Assembly: GCA_012520795.1 (NCBI GenBank)
Contig: JAAYNP010000100.1
Span: 1 to 45,812 of the forward strand
Direction: 5' to 3'
Source of the DNA: Bacillota bacterium
GTDB lineage: Bacteria > Bacillota > Limnochordia > Darwinibacteriales > DTU012
DNA length: 45,812 nt
Each line of letters begins with the position of its first letter. The stretch's first letter is position 1. Of the stretch, positions 1-11,433 are shown piece after piece. The translations under genes and the position numbers were made by a program. The notes under the pieces were generated by a model. That model saw only the letters and a program-made list of their open reading frames with translations. It made no database searches and was not told where the DNA came from.

Positions 1-541
1 CATGGTCCTGTACCCTAGAGTAAAAGTGAAATTGGGGATCGAAGCCAATGTCACCAGCATCCGCGGGGACATCGACATACCGCCGCAGTATGTGGGCAAA
101 CTCGATCTGCTTCTGGTGGGGCTGCATGTGATGGTGAGGCCGGAGCAATGGCTGGACGGTTTGAACCGGACTGCAGTACACTTTTTGCGCGGATTGTCCC
201 CGGGGCTGAGGCGCAAAGCAAGGCTGTTGAACACTGAAGCTATTGTCAATGCAGTATACCGCCATCCTATTGATATCGTCACCCACCCCGGCCACCGTTT
301 TGCCATTGATTCGAGGGAGCTGGCAAAGGCTTGTGCCGAGCGGAACACCGCATTTGAAATTAATACCAGCCATAGGCACATTACGGTAGAGTTGATTGAG
401 CTGGCAGCCGATGCCGGAGTCAAATTTGTGATCTGCAGTGATGCCCATCACCCAAGGCGGGTAGGTGACTTCGACTATGGCATTCAAATGGCCAAAGCGG
501 CAGGATTGTCACGGGCTCTGATCCTTAATGCCAAACAATAG
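1..541 (+). CDS. PHP-domain phosphoesterase, 5' end outside window
   Basis: This is the C-terminal part (about 179 residues) of a PHP-superfamily metal-dependent phosphoesterase, the fold of histidinol phosphatase and YcdX-type hydrolases. The sequence shows the later PHP metal-ligand motifs: GIEAN near residue 12 (Glu ligand), THPGH near residue 94 and CSDAHHP near residue 144 (Asp-His). The N-terminal HxH motif that opens the domain is missing. Family members are about 230-250 residues, so the reading frame almost certainly continues upstream; the ATG at base 2 is probably an internal Met. It ends 58 bases before yvcK. PHP genes are often found near yvcK and whiA in Clostridia, so co-transcription is likely. 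The substrate cannot be read from sequence. Confidence 0.85.
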   Translation, partial: MVLYPRVKVKLGIEANVTSIRGDIDIPPQYVGKLDLLLVGLHVMVRPEQWLDGLNRTAVHFLRGLSPGLRRKARLLNTEAIVNAVYRHPIDIVTHPGHRFAIDSRELAKACAERNTAFEINTSHRHITVELIELAADAGVKFVICSDAHHPRRVGDFDYGIQMAKAAGLSRALILNAKQ

Positions 542-598
542 GGGCTTTCAGGCGGTGGGATGGGAGATGGCAATCTGTTAGTGGGAGGTAATGCTCGC

Positions 599-1876
599 AT
601 GAAGGGCGGATATCGGTGGTTGATTCCCGGTATGGGCGTTAAGCGCTGGATAGCCTTGACTACCTTAGGTATACTGTTGTTTACCTTGGGAATCATTATT
701 TGGGATTTCCAGGCGTCATCGCCGGCGGAAGCCAAGCTTTTGCGGTTCATAACTCAATACATCAGCAATACTACCGCTGCCGCCATCTTATTGGCAGTAA
801 TAGGCATCGGCCTCGGCGGTTTGGGGATCCGGAATTTGATCCGCTCGATTATCGAGGTGGTTTCTCCGGATGAGGTCGATGATTTGGCAGAGGTTGTCTA
901 CCGCAAACGGAGCCTGGAGCGGGGGCCGCGGATTGTGGTAATTGGAGGTGGCACCGGGCTAAGCACGCTGCTGCGGGGGTTAAAAGCCTATTCCAGCAAT
1001 ATTACGGCGATCGTCACTGTTGCCGATGACGGCGGCAGTTCCGGCAGGATCCGGCAGGAACTGGGGATCCTGCCTCCGGGGGATGTCCGCAACACGCTGG
1101 TTGCCCTGGCTGATACGGAACCGTTGATGGAGCAGCTGTTTCAATACAGGTTTTCCTGGGGTGAAGGCTTGAGCGGCCACAGTTTCGGCAACTTGTTCAT
1201 AGCGGCGATGACGGATATTACCGGCGACTTTGAAACGGCGATTAAACAATTCGGCAAAGTTTTGGCGGTGCGGGGCATGGTCCTGCCTTCCACATTGACG
1301 ACTGTGAAACTGAAGGCCAAGTACACTGACGGTTCGGAAGTGATCGGTGAGAGCAAGATTCCTCAGGCGCAAAAAAAAATAGATACAATCAGCCTGGTGC
1401 CGCGCAATGCAGAACCTCTGCCTGAGGCTTTGGAGGCCATAGAGAGCGCAGATCTGATCGTCTTGGGGCCGGGGAGCCTGTATACGAGCGTGATCCCAAA
1501 TCTGCTGGTCAATAAAATCTGCCAGTCACTGGTCGCAAGCACAGCTTTCAAGGTTTATGTCTGCAATGTCATGACCCAGCCGGGCGAAACAGATCAGATG
1601 TCCTCCGCCGACCATGTGGAAGCCATTTTGAACCATGTCAACGGTCAGAGAATCTTTGACTATGTGCTGATCAACAATCAACGCCTGACAGCCGCCCAAT
1701 CCCGCAAGTACAGCAGTGACAATGCTTATCCGGTCAAGGCCGATGCCAATCAAGTCAAAAAGCTTGGCATGACACCGATAATGGCTCCCCTGTTGGATCA
1801 GGGCGATCTGGTCCGCCATGATTCCCAGGCTTTGGCCAAGGCCCTGATCAAGCTAGTAGCTGACTCCAAGTCGTAA
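599..1876 (+). CDS. yvcK: YvcK/CofD-like gluconeogenesis factor with N-terminal membrane anchor
   Basis: YvcK proteins have the CofD-like Rossmann fold, bind UDP-sugars, and in Bacillus are needed for cell-wall homeostasis on gluconeogenic carbon sources. The glycine-rich nucleotide loop IVVIGGGTGLSTLL lies near residues 112-125, followed by VADDGGSSGRIR and LPPGDVRN, all family hallmarks. Two hydrophobic segments (about residues 15-36 and 53-75) precede the catalytic domain, giving 425 residues against about 320 in the soluble Bacillus protein, so this is the membrane-anchored form. I chose the ATG at 599 because GGAGG lies at 584-588 with a 10-base gap. An in-frame ATG at 560 would add 13 residues but has a poor ribosome-binding site. 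The gene lies between the PHP gene and the VanW gene, with whiA behind. Confidence 0.93.
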   Translation: MKGGYRWLIPGMGVKRWIALTTLGILLFTLGIIIWDFQASSPAEAKLLRFITQYISNTTAAAILLAVIGIGLGGLGIRNLIRSIIEVVSPDEVDDLAEVVYRKRSLERGPRIVVIGGGTGLSTLLRGLKAYSSNITAIVTVADDGGSSGRIRQELGILPPGDVRNTLVALADTEPLMEQLFQYRFSWGEGLSGHSFGNLFIAAMTDITGDFETAIKQFGKVLAVRGMVLPSTLTTVKLKAKYTDGSEVIGESKIPQAQKKIDTISLVPRNAEPLPEALEAIESADLIVLGPGSLYTSVIPNLLVNKICQSLVASTAFKVYVCNVMTQPGETDQMSSADHVEAILNHVNGQRIFDYVLINNQRLTAAQSRKYSSDNAYPVKADANQVKKLGMTPIMAPLLDQGDLVRHDSQALAKALIKLVADSKS

Positions 1877-1913
1877 ATCCCTATTGTGCCTCATATGATT
1901 TTTTGAGGGGGCG

Positions 1914-2735
1914 ATGGGGTTGAAACGCTGGATTACTGTCTTTGTGCTGGTTAGTTTGGTGGGAGTGTTGGCACCGTTCCTGCGCCAGGTTGAAAGGCGG
2001 ATTGCCGGTGTCAAACCCGGAGTCTATCTTGGTTACCGGAACATGGAATACTATTTTGAAGACGAAGTGAGAACCATTGTCCGGCAGCTTGCCCGGGAGA
2101 TCAATCAGCAGGAAATAAATGCCTCCATTGACAAAAAAAGCGGTGGAATCGTACCAGAACAAAACGGGATCTATGTTGACATCGAAGCCACCGTTGAACT
2201 GGTGATGAACGCCCCGTCCCGCACCCATCTCGAGCCCGTGATTTTGGAGACTGTTCCTCTGGTCCGCACAGAGCACTTAGAACCCCTGCAGGCGATCATC
2301 GGGGATTTCAGCACCCCTGTGATGGGTTCTCCCGGCAGAGTTTCAAATCTGAGGCTGTCCCTGGCGGTCATCAACAATACTCTGGTACTCCCCGGCGAAG
2401 TGTTTTCCTTTAATGAGGTAGTGGGGGAGCGGACACCGGAGAAAGGATACCGGCCGGCACCGGTGATCTACGGTGAATCGGTGGCCGATGCCGTTGGCGG
2501 TGGTGTGTGCCAGGTTTCGACAACTCTATACAATGCAGTACGAAGGGCAGGCCTGGAAATCGTGGAGCGGCGGATGCATTCGATCGCCCCAAGCTATATC
2601 CGGCACGGCATGGACGCAACAGTTGCCTGGCCCCATACGGACTTTAAATTCCGCAACAACAGCGAAGATCCTATAATAGTCAAAGGCGAGATCCAAGGCT
2701 GGCGTGTGCGAGTATGGCTGATTGGGAGGGGATAG
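1914..2735 (+). CDS. VanW-domain secreted or membrane-anchored protein
   Basis: 273 residues. An N-terminal hydrophobic stretch (about residues 5-24) acts as signal peptide or anchor. A region similar to the peptidoglycan-binding domain that usually precedes VanW follows, then a VanW domain (about 128-260) with the signatures LPGEVFSFNEVVGERT, GGGVCQVSTTLYNA and a late HGMDATVAWP segment. VanW proteins are widespread in spore-forming Firmicutes; the biochemical role is unsettled despite the link by name to vancomycin clusters. GAGGGG lies just before the ATG at 1914, and a TTG at 1920 would give better spacing, so the start is uncertain by two codons. The gene overlaps the WhiA ribosome-binding site and sits between yvcK and whiA, which are neighbours in many genomes. 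Confidence 0.85.
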   Translation: MGLKRWITVFVLVSLVGVLAPFLRQVERRIAGVKPGVYLGYRNMEYYFEDEVRTIVRQLAREINQQEINASIDKKSGGIVPEQNGIYVDIEATVELVMNAPSRTHLEPVILETVPLVRTEHLEPLQAIIGDFSTPVMGSPGRVSNLRLSLAVINNTLVLPGEVFSFNEVVGERTPEKGYRPAPVIYGESVADAVGGGVCQVSTTLYNAVRRAGLEIVERRMHSIAPSYIRHGMDATVAWPHTDFKFRNNSEDPIIVKGEIQGWRVRVWLIGRG

Positions 2736-2736
2736 G

Positions 2737-3645
2737 GTGGCTTTCTCCAAGGATACCAAACGGGAACTGGCCCGCGTAATCCCAGAAGAGTGGTGCTGCC
2801 GCATTGCAGAGCTGAGCGCGTATTATGATTTCGACGGCTATCTTTTTGGAGGAGGGAAATACCTGGACTTTTACCATTTTACGCCCTCTGTTGCCCGGAA
2901 AATCCTCACCTTGATCAAGGCAGCCTTCCCTGAGGTGGAAACGCAGCTTTTGGTGCAAAGGGCCCGGGCCCGGAAAAACCAGGTCTATACAGTGAGAGTG
3001 CCGGTGCCGGCTGATGCCTGGAAAGTTTTTGACGCTATCCGCGGTGTCGAGTATGCGGATCAGGAACGAAAAATCCTAGCGTTAAGCTGCTGCAGGAAGG
3101 CCTATATCCGGGGGGCGTTTTTGAGCCATGGTTCAGTAACCAACCCTAAAAAAACCTATCATTTGGAGATCTTTACTGAGAAATATGAAGTAGCCCGGAA
3201 AGTCTATCACAATATTAGTGCCTACTGGCTGGAGGCAAGGATGACATCCCGGAAAGGAGACTTGCTGGTATACCTGAAAGGTGCGGACGATATTGCCACC
3301 CTGCTCAACCTGACGGGCGCCCACCATGCATTGATGCAGCTGGAAAACGTACGGATTGTCAAAGACATGCGCAACCGGGTCAACCGCTTGGTCAACTGTG
3401 AGACCGCAAATGTGGAAAAGACGATTCAAGCTGCGCTTGAACAGATCGATGCCGTGGAGAAAATCCAAAGGCATATGAATCTGTCCGATCTACCGCCAAA
3501 ACTCGCTGAAATTGCCGCTCTGAGGCTTGAGAACCCCTATGCGACTCTAAAAGAACTTGGTGAGCTGATTGATCCGCCCATCAGCAAATCGGGGGTCAAT
3601 TATCGAATGCAGCAGTTGATTAAGCTGAGCAAAAGCTTAGGTTGA
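2737..3645 (+). CDS. whiA: WhiA DNA-binding protein
   Basis: WhiA combines an N-terminal degenerate LAGLIDADG homing-endonuclease fold with a C-terminal helix-turn-helix. It controls sporulation in Streptomyces and influences division and chromosome segregation in Bacillus. Visible family features are the opening FSKDTKRELAR, the segment RGAFLSHGSVTNPKK (about residues 126-140), and the C-terminal helix-turn-helix containing PYATLKELGELI and SKSGVNYRM. The length of 302 residues is normal. I chose the GTG at 2737: GGGAGGGG lies at 2724-2731 with suitable spacing, and the TTG at 2722 would lie upstream of that site. The upstream VanW frame stops at 2735, so translational coupling is likely. 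Only a hairpin without a T tract follows the gene. Confidence 0.95.
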   Translation: MAFSKDTKRELARVIPEEWCCRIAELSAYYDFDGYLFGGGKYLDFYHFTPSVARKILTLIKAAFPEVETQLLVQRARARKNQVYTVRVPVPADAWKVFDAIRGVEYADQERKILALSCCRKAYIRGAFLSHGSVTNPKKTYHLEIFTEKYEVARKVYHNISAYWLEARMTSRKGDLLVYLKGADDIATLLNLTGAHHALMQLENVRIVKDMRNRVNRLVNCETANVEKTIQAALEQIDAVEKIQRHMNLSDLPPKLAEIAALRLENPYATLKELGELIDPPISKSGVNYRMQQLIKLSKSLG

Positions 3646-3673
3646 GTAAAATTACCAAATCTTAACAACCCGG

Positions 3674-3692
3674 CGGCAGGGAACCCCTGCCG
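3674..3692 (+). other. Short GC-rich hairpin after whiA
   Basis: CGGCAGG (3674-3680) pairs with CCTGCCG (3686-3692) around a GAACC loop, 29 bases after the whiA stop. No T tract follows, so a simple intrinsic terminator is not supported. It may separate the whiA transcript from the cggR transcript or stabilise an mRNA 3' end. The rest of this 150-base gap holds the cggR operator and a TATACT at 3702-3707 that could be a -10 box, although I found no convincing -35 for it. Confidence 0.45.
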
Positions 3693-3742
3693 AGTCCAGA
3701 ATATACTGTATTAGAGTAAGGAACTATTATTTGTGGTTTATG

Positions 3743-3773
3743 CGGGACAAAAATGTTGTTGTCGGGACAAAAA
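3743..3773 (+). promoter_or_regulatory. Probable CggR operator (two direct repeats)
   Basis: The 11-base word CGGGACAAAAA occurs twice in direct orientation, at 3743-3753 and 3763-3773, exactly 20 bases apart. The Bacillus subtilis CggR operator is also built from directly repeated CGGGAC half-sites, with CggR binding as a tetramer whose DNA grip is loosened by fructose-1,6-bisphosphate. The element lies 25 bases before the cggR GTG, as expected for autoregulation of the cggR-gapA-pgk-tpiA-gpmI-eno operon. Assignment rests on sequence similarity and position. Confidence 0.85.
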
Positions 3774-3797
3774 CGATCCCTCGGGGGAGTCTAACCT

Positions 3798-4835
3798 GTG
3801 AATCTAATCCAAGTATTACATCAAATAGCACCGGAAATCCTGGGCATTATCGAGCAGCGTTATGCAGTGCTAAGAGTGGTTTATTACAAAGCTCCCATTG
3901 GGCGGCGGGCTCTGGCTCAGGAACTGCACCTCCCGGAGCGGCTGATCAGAAATGAGCTTGAGTTCCTGGTGGATTCGGGGTTTGTGGTCAAGAGCAGTTC
4001 CGGTGCAGCTTTAAGTGCCGGTGGCGAGCGAATTTTGCTCCAGCTGTCGGAATACATCCGCCAGATGCGGGGCCTGAGTGATTTGGAGCAGGAGTTGGGC
4101 TGCAGGCTCAATCTGAAGGCGGTGATCATTGTCCCCGGCAATGCTGATCACGACCCCATAGTCAAGCAGGATTTGGCCAAGGCAACTGCCCGCTACCTGC
4201 GCCGCTGCATCAAAGACGGTGATATTCTGGCTGTTAGCGGCGGAACCACTTTGGCTGAAGTGGCGAAAAGCTTTGGGCAAAACGGCGTTCAGCGTAATAT
4301 TATGGTCGTTCCCGCCCGGGGGGGATTGGGCGAAGACGTAGAACTGCAGGCCAATACAATTGCTGCAAGGCTTGCCCAGGGGTTGGGAGGTTCATACCGC
4401 CTGCTCCATGCTCCCGACAATGTTGAGCCGCACCTGGTGGATACCATTTTGCAGGAGCCCAGCATTCGGGAAGTTGTTTCGCTGTGCCGGCGGGCTCATG
4501 TGCTTTTGCACGGGATCGGCACTGCAGAAGAAATGGCCAGGCGCCGGGGACTGCATGATGACCATGTAATGCAGTTGATTGTCAACGGTGCGGTGGGAGA
4601 GGCTTTTGGCTATTACTTCAACGACCTAGGCGAGGTCGTGTATTCCACAGCTTCCGTTGGGATACGAATGGAGGATTTGGCTAAAATACCATTGATCGTT
4701 GGCGTTGGCGGCGGCAAGAGCAAAGCATGGGCGCTTTTGTCGGTTATCCGGCTGGGGTATTGTGATGTATGCATCACCGATGAAGGGGCAGCCCGGAAGG
4801 TGATCCAAATACTAAAAAGCAGGGAGGAAATGTAA
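3798..4835 (+). CDS. cggR: Central glycolytic genes regulator CggR
   Basis: A SorC/DeoR-family transcriptional repressor of 345 residues. The N-terminal part (about 1-85) is a winged helix-turn-helix (RRALAQELHLPERLIRNELE). The rest is the sugar-phosphate-binding domain, with SGGTTLAEVA near residue 149 and GVGGGKSKAWALL near 302 as effector-site signatures. In Bacillus it represses the lower-glycolysis operon, and fructose-1,6-bisphosphate relieves repression. The GTG start at 3798 has GGGGGAG at 3783-3789 and an 8-base gap. The stop codon touches the gapA ATG directly. The operator-like repeats just upstream and the gene order make the identification strong. Confidence 0.93.
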   Translation: MNLIQVLHQIAPEILGIIEQRYAVLRVVYYKAPIGRRALAQELHLPERLIRNELEFLVDSGFVVKSSSGAALSAGGERILLQLSEYIRQMRGLSDLEQELGCRLNLKAVIIVPGNADHDPIVKQDLAKATARYLRRCIKDGDILAVSGGTTLAEVAKSFGQNGVQRNIMVVPARGGLGEDVELQANTIAARLAQGLGGSYRLLHAPDNVEPHLVDTILQEPSIREVVSLCRRAHVLLHGIGTAEEMARRRGLHDDHVMQLIVNGAVGEAFGYYFNDLGEVVYSTASVGIRMEDLAKIPLIVGVGGGKSKAWALLSVIRLGYCDVCITDEGAARKVIQILKSREEM

Positions 4836-5840
<1,005 letters not shown>

Positions 5841-5864
5841 CAGTTAACATTTAGTTTATTCGCC

Positions 5865-5893
5865 ATGAGGGGGATTACCCATTTCCCCCTCAT
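5865..5893 (+). other. Intercistronic hairpin between gapA and pgk
   Basis: ATGAGGGGG (5865-5873) is perfectly complementary to CCCCCTCAT (5885-5893) around an 11-base loop. It sits in the only long gap of the glycolytic operon (77 bases) and is followed by TATTGAG rather than a T tract. That argues against a strong terminator and for an mRNA-stability or partial attenuation element separating gapA from the downstream cistrons. In Bacillus the cggR-gapA transcript is processed to give high gapA mRNA; the mechanism here is inference. Confidence 0.6.
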
Positions 5894-5917
5894 TATTGAG
5901 TCGAGGAGGTAGTGGAT

Positions 5918-7102
5918 GTGAACAAGAAAATGATCCAGGATGTGGATGTCAAAGGTAAACGTGTCCTGATGCGGGTGGATTTTAACGTACCCATGAATGA
6001 ACAAGGCGATATTACCGATGATACGCGCATCAAGGCGGCATTGCCCAGCATTCGCTATTTGCTGGAACGGGGTGCTAGAGTGATTCTCATGTCCCATCTT
6101 GGGCGGCCTAAGGGCCAGATTGTGGAGTCACTGCGGATGAATGCGGTTGCCGAAAGGCTTGGCGAGCTTCTGGGCCAGCCGGTTATCAAGGCTGATGATT
6201 GTATCGGGCCTGAGGTTTCCGCTGCTGTGGAACAGATGCGGGATGGCGATGTGATGCTCTTGGAGAATGTCCGTTTTTATCCGGAAGAGGAAGCCAACGA
6301 CCTCGAATTCGCCAAGAAGCTGGCGTCGTTGGGAGATCTGTATGTCAATGATGCCTTTGGAACCGCCCACCGGGCGCATGCATCCACAGAAGGGGTAGCC
6401 CGTTATCTGCCTGCAGTGGCCGGGTTTTTGATGGAGAAGGAACTTAAGTTTCTCGGCAGCGCGGTCAATGACCCAAAACGCCCGTTTGTGGCAATCCTGG
6501 GCGGAGCAAAGGTGAAAGACAAAATTGCTGTGATCGAATCGCTGCTCAACAAAGTAGATACATTGATCATCGGCGGCGGCATGGCGTATACATTCCTGAA
6601 AGCAAAGGGCTATGAAGTTGGCAACTCGCTTCTGGATTCTGAACGGGTTGATTTCTGCCGCAATGTGATGAAGCAGGCTGAAGCCAAGCAAGTTAAGCTG
6701 CTTTTGCCTGTCGATGTGGTGGCTGCCAAGGAGTTCGCCGCCGATGCTGAGTACAAAGTGGTTCCGGCTGACCAGATCCCGGCGGACTGGGAAGGTTTGG
6801 ACATCGGGCCCAAGAGTGTTGAGCTGTTCAGCGAGGCAGTCAAATCAGCGGCGACGGTAGTATGGAATGGCCCAATGGGTGTTTTTGAGTGGGAACCCTT
6901 TGCCAACGGTACCAAGAAGATCGCCCAGGCTTTGGCTGAGAGCGATGCAATCACCATCATTGGCGGGGGAGATTCCGCATCAGCAGTGGAGCAGTTTGGA
7001 TTGGCTGATCGGATGACCCATGTTTCCACCGGCGGCGGTGCATCTCTTGAGTTCCTGGAAGGAAAAGAACTGCCGGGCGTAGCCGCCCTTAACGACAAAT
7101 AG
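5918..7102 (+). CDS. pgk: Phosphoglycerate kinase
   Basis: Transfers the acyl phosphate of 1,3-bisphosphoglycerate to ADP, the first ATP-yielding step of lower glycolysis. The family opening [13 protein letters not shown] is followed by SHLGRPKG (substrate-binding His and Arg), [20 protein letters not shown] and the C-terminal nucleotide motif [13 protein letters not shown]. The length of 394 residues is the family norm. I chose the GTG at 5918: the site GAGGAGG ends at 5909, leaving 8 bases, whereas the in-frame GTG at 5912 would leave only 2. It lies 12 bases before tpiA in the CggR-controlled operon. Confidence 0.98.
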   Translation: MNKKMIQDVDVKGKRVLMRVDFNVPMNEQGDITDDTRIKAALPSIRYLLERGARVILMSHLGRPKGQIVESLRMNAVAERLGELLGQPVIKADDCIGPEVSAAVEQMRDGDVMLLENVRFYPEEEANDLEFAKKLASLGDLYVNDAFGTAHRAHASTEGVARYLPAVAGFLMEKELKFLGSAVNDPKRPFVAILGGAKVKDKIAVIESLLNKVDTLIIGGGMAYTFLKAKGYEVGNSLLDSERVDFCRNVMKQAEAKQVKLLLPVDVVAAKEFAADAEYKVVPADQIPADWEGLDIGPKSVELFSEAVKSAATVVWNGPMGVFEWEPFANGTKKIAQALAESDAITIIGGGDSASAVEQFGLADRMTHVSTGGGASLEFLEGKELPGVAALNDK

Positions 7103-7114
7103 GAGGAAGTACGA

Positions 7115-7870
7115 GTGCGTAAACCGATTATTGCCGGTAACTGGAAAATGCATAAAACTGTTTCTGAAGCCGTTGAACTATGCGAAGCGCTGGACCGTTC
7201 GGTACAGGATCTGGATATCGAGGTTGTTGTCTGCCCGCCGTTTACCGCCCTTTCCGCGGTATGCGCTTTAAACATGGGCAAAGTCAAAATCGGCGCTCAA
7301 AATGTCAGTATAGCCGATGCCGGGGCTTACACCGGCGAAATTTCCCCACTGATGCTGGTTGACACTTGTTGTTCCTATGTGATCATTGGCCACAGTGAGC
7401 GGCGGCAGCACTTTGGGGAAACAGACGCCGTGGTCAACGAAAAGATACATCTGGCATTGAGGCACGGCCTGCAGCCGATTGTCTGTATCGGCGAAAGCTT
7501 GGATCAGCGCAGGGCTGGGAAAACCGAGGCTGTGGTTGTCAGCCAGGCTAAGGCGGCTTTTGCCGATGTGGCCAGGGAGCAGGTGCCGGAAATTGTGATC
7601 GCATACGAACCGATTTGGGCCATCGGGACTGGAGAAACGGCCAGTGCCGAGGATGCCAACCAGGTGATCGGCACCATAAGGAAGACTATTGCCAAGATTT
7701 ATGATCAGGAGGCTGCCGATCAGATCCGGATCCAGTATGGAGGCAGTGTGAAGCCGGGCAATATTCAGGAACTGATGGCACAACCCGAGATCGACGGGGC
7801 ATTGGTTGGCGGTGCAAGTTTGGATTTAAAGGGCTTTACGGCCATTGTCCATTACCAGAAGCAGCAGTAG
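7115..7870 (+). CDS. tpiA: Triosephosphate isomerase
   Basis: Interconverts dihydroxyacetone phosphate and glyceraldehyde-3-phosphate. The TIM-barrel signatures are intact: GNWKMHK with the substrate Lys near the N terminus, IGHSERR with the electrophile His93, AYEPIWAIGTG with the catalytic base Glu165, and YGGSVKP and ALVGGASL for phosphate binding. It has 251 residues. The GTG start at 7115 has AGGAGG a few bases upstream, immediately after the pgk stop. Fourth cistron of the operon. Confidence 0.98.
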   Translation: MRKPIIAGNWKMHKTVSEAVELCEALDRSVQDLDIEVVVCPPFTALSAVCALNMGKVKIGAQNVSIADAGAYTGEISPLMLVDTCCSYVIIGHSERRQHFGETDAVVNEKIHLALRHGLQPIVCIGESLDQRRAGKTEAVVVSQAKAAFADVAREQVPEIVIAYEPIWAIGTGETASAEDANQVIGTIRKTIAKIYDQEAADQIRIQYGGSVKPGNIQELMAQPEIDGALVGGASLDLKGFTAIVHYQKQQ

Positions 7871-7887
7871 AGTGAGGAGGCTTGTTC

Positions 7888-10738
<2,851 letters not shown>

Positions 10739-10775
10739 GGCTAGGCTGCCGCCTGTAAGACGGCTTTTGAAAACC

Positions 10776-10807
10776 TAAGACTATCGCTTCTATAGCGATA
10801 GTCTTTT
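10776..10807 (+). terminator. Intrinsic terminator of the glycolytic operon
   Basis: AAGACTATCGCT (10777-10788) pairs perfectly with AGCGATAGTCTT (10794-10805) around a 5-base loop, and the arm runs into TTTT (10804-10807). It ends the cggR-eno operon. The group II intron begins at the very next base, so this hairpin also served as its insertion target. The intron shortens the T tract seen in DNA to four. Confidence 0.85.
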
Positions 10808-11303
10808 GTGTGTCCGGCATGTCTACCGAGCCGATGGGTTGAAAGAAACCCTATCGCCCAACCAGCGGGAAGATAACCAACAGGCAAGGGCGCCACTGGC
10901 AACAGTGGGGTCTGAAGGAAGCCGAGGGGGTGTCTTGGAACATAGCGCAAGCAAACCGAGGTTAGCTTGTAGAGGGGGTAACCCTGCGAAAGATGGGAAA
11001 GCCCGATAGCTGGATAGCTCTGCAGGTTAGGACGGATGGATTCAAGACAAGGCAGGTAGACTTACCCGGGGAAGCTCCTAGTGTCCCTTGGCGCAATTCG
11101 GCCAGTCCTCTGCTGAGTCCAGCTCTGCCCAACAGTTGGTTCAGGGAGATTGGCCTTTTGGACCTAACGAAGTACAGTGTTGGTATTGTGTCGCAGTTCT
11201 ATGAATGGCGGTAGATTCTTCAGGAGCGGTGTACGCGGCCCGTACGCACCGTTCTGTGAGAGGAAAGCCGCTAGGCTGATCACCTAGCGGCTGCCTACTC
11301 GAT
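10808..11303 (+). mobile_element. Group II intron, class C-like, without an encoded reverse transcriptase
   Basis: About 496 bases with no plausible protein. The 5' end GTGTGTCCGGCATG closely matches the start of class C introns such as that of Oceanobacillus iheyensis (from memory). The internal motifs GGTCTGAAGGAAGC and TTACCCGGGGA match domain I/III landmarks. A domain V-like hairpin (11224-11254) pairs GAGCGGTG with CACCGTTC, keeps the AGC catalytic triad and has a CG bulge. A domain VI-like hairpin follows (AGCCGCTAGG with CCTAGCGGCT), and the 3' end is CCTACTCGAT. Class C introns insert directly behind intrinsic terminators, exactly as here. The maturase gene that would sit in domain IV is absent, so mobility would need a protein in trans. 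Ends are assigned by analogy and may shift by a few bases. Confidence 0.85.
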
Positions 11304-11356
11304 TTTCAGATCGAAACGGATTTTTATGAAGGAGATTTGTTAAAAAAGGAGAAAAT

Positions 11357-11380
11357 TGTAATTAACCGTAAACGTTTACG
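11357..11380 (+). promoter_or_regulatory. LacI-family operator with possible -10 box
   Basis: CGTAAACGTTTACG (11367-11380) is a perfect 14-base palindrome with the central CG and flanking AA/TT typical of LacI/GalR operators. TGTAAT (11357-11362) just before it could be a -10 box, which would put the operator over the transcription start, but the best upstream -35 (TTGTTA at 11337) is only 14 bases away. The site lies 53 bases before the LacI-family gene and at the head of the sugar-uptake locus, so autoregulation plus control of the locus is the likely role. Confidence 0.75.
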
Positions 11381-11433
11381 TGTTAAGTTTCCCAGTACAG
11401 TGTAAAAGTGTAAAGGAAAAGGAGAATAAAGCT

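Noticed and set aside
3702-3730. TATACT (3702) and TATTAT (3725) as cggR promoter boxes
   Set aside because: Neither has a recognisable -35 at the proper distance, so no promoter is called although one must exist nearby.
3731-3955. 74-aa frame beginning in the CggR operator
   Set aside because: It overlaps the operator repeats and the start of cggR in another frame and has no translation signal.
10806-11009. 67-aa frame (and a 73-aa frame to 11214) inside the stretch after eno
   Set aside because: Both lie within the structured group II intron RNA, lack a good ribosome-binding site and have composition unlike the real genes here.
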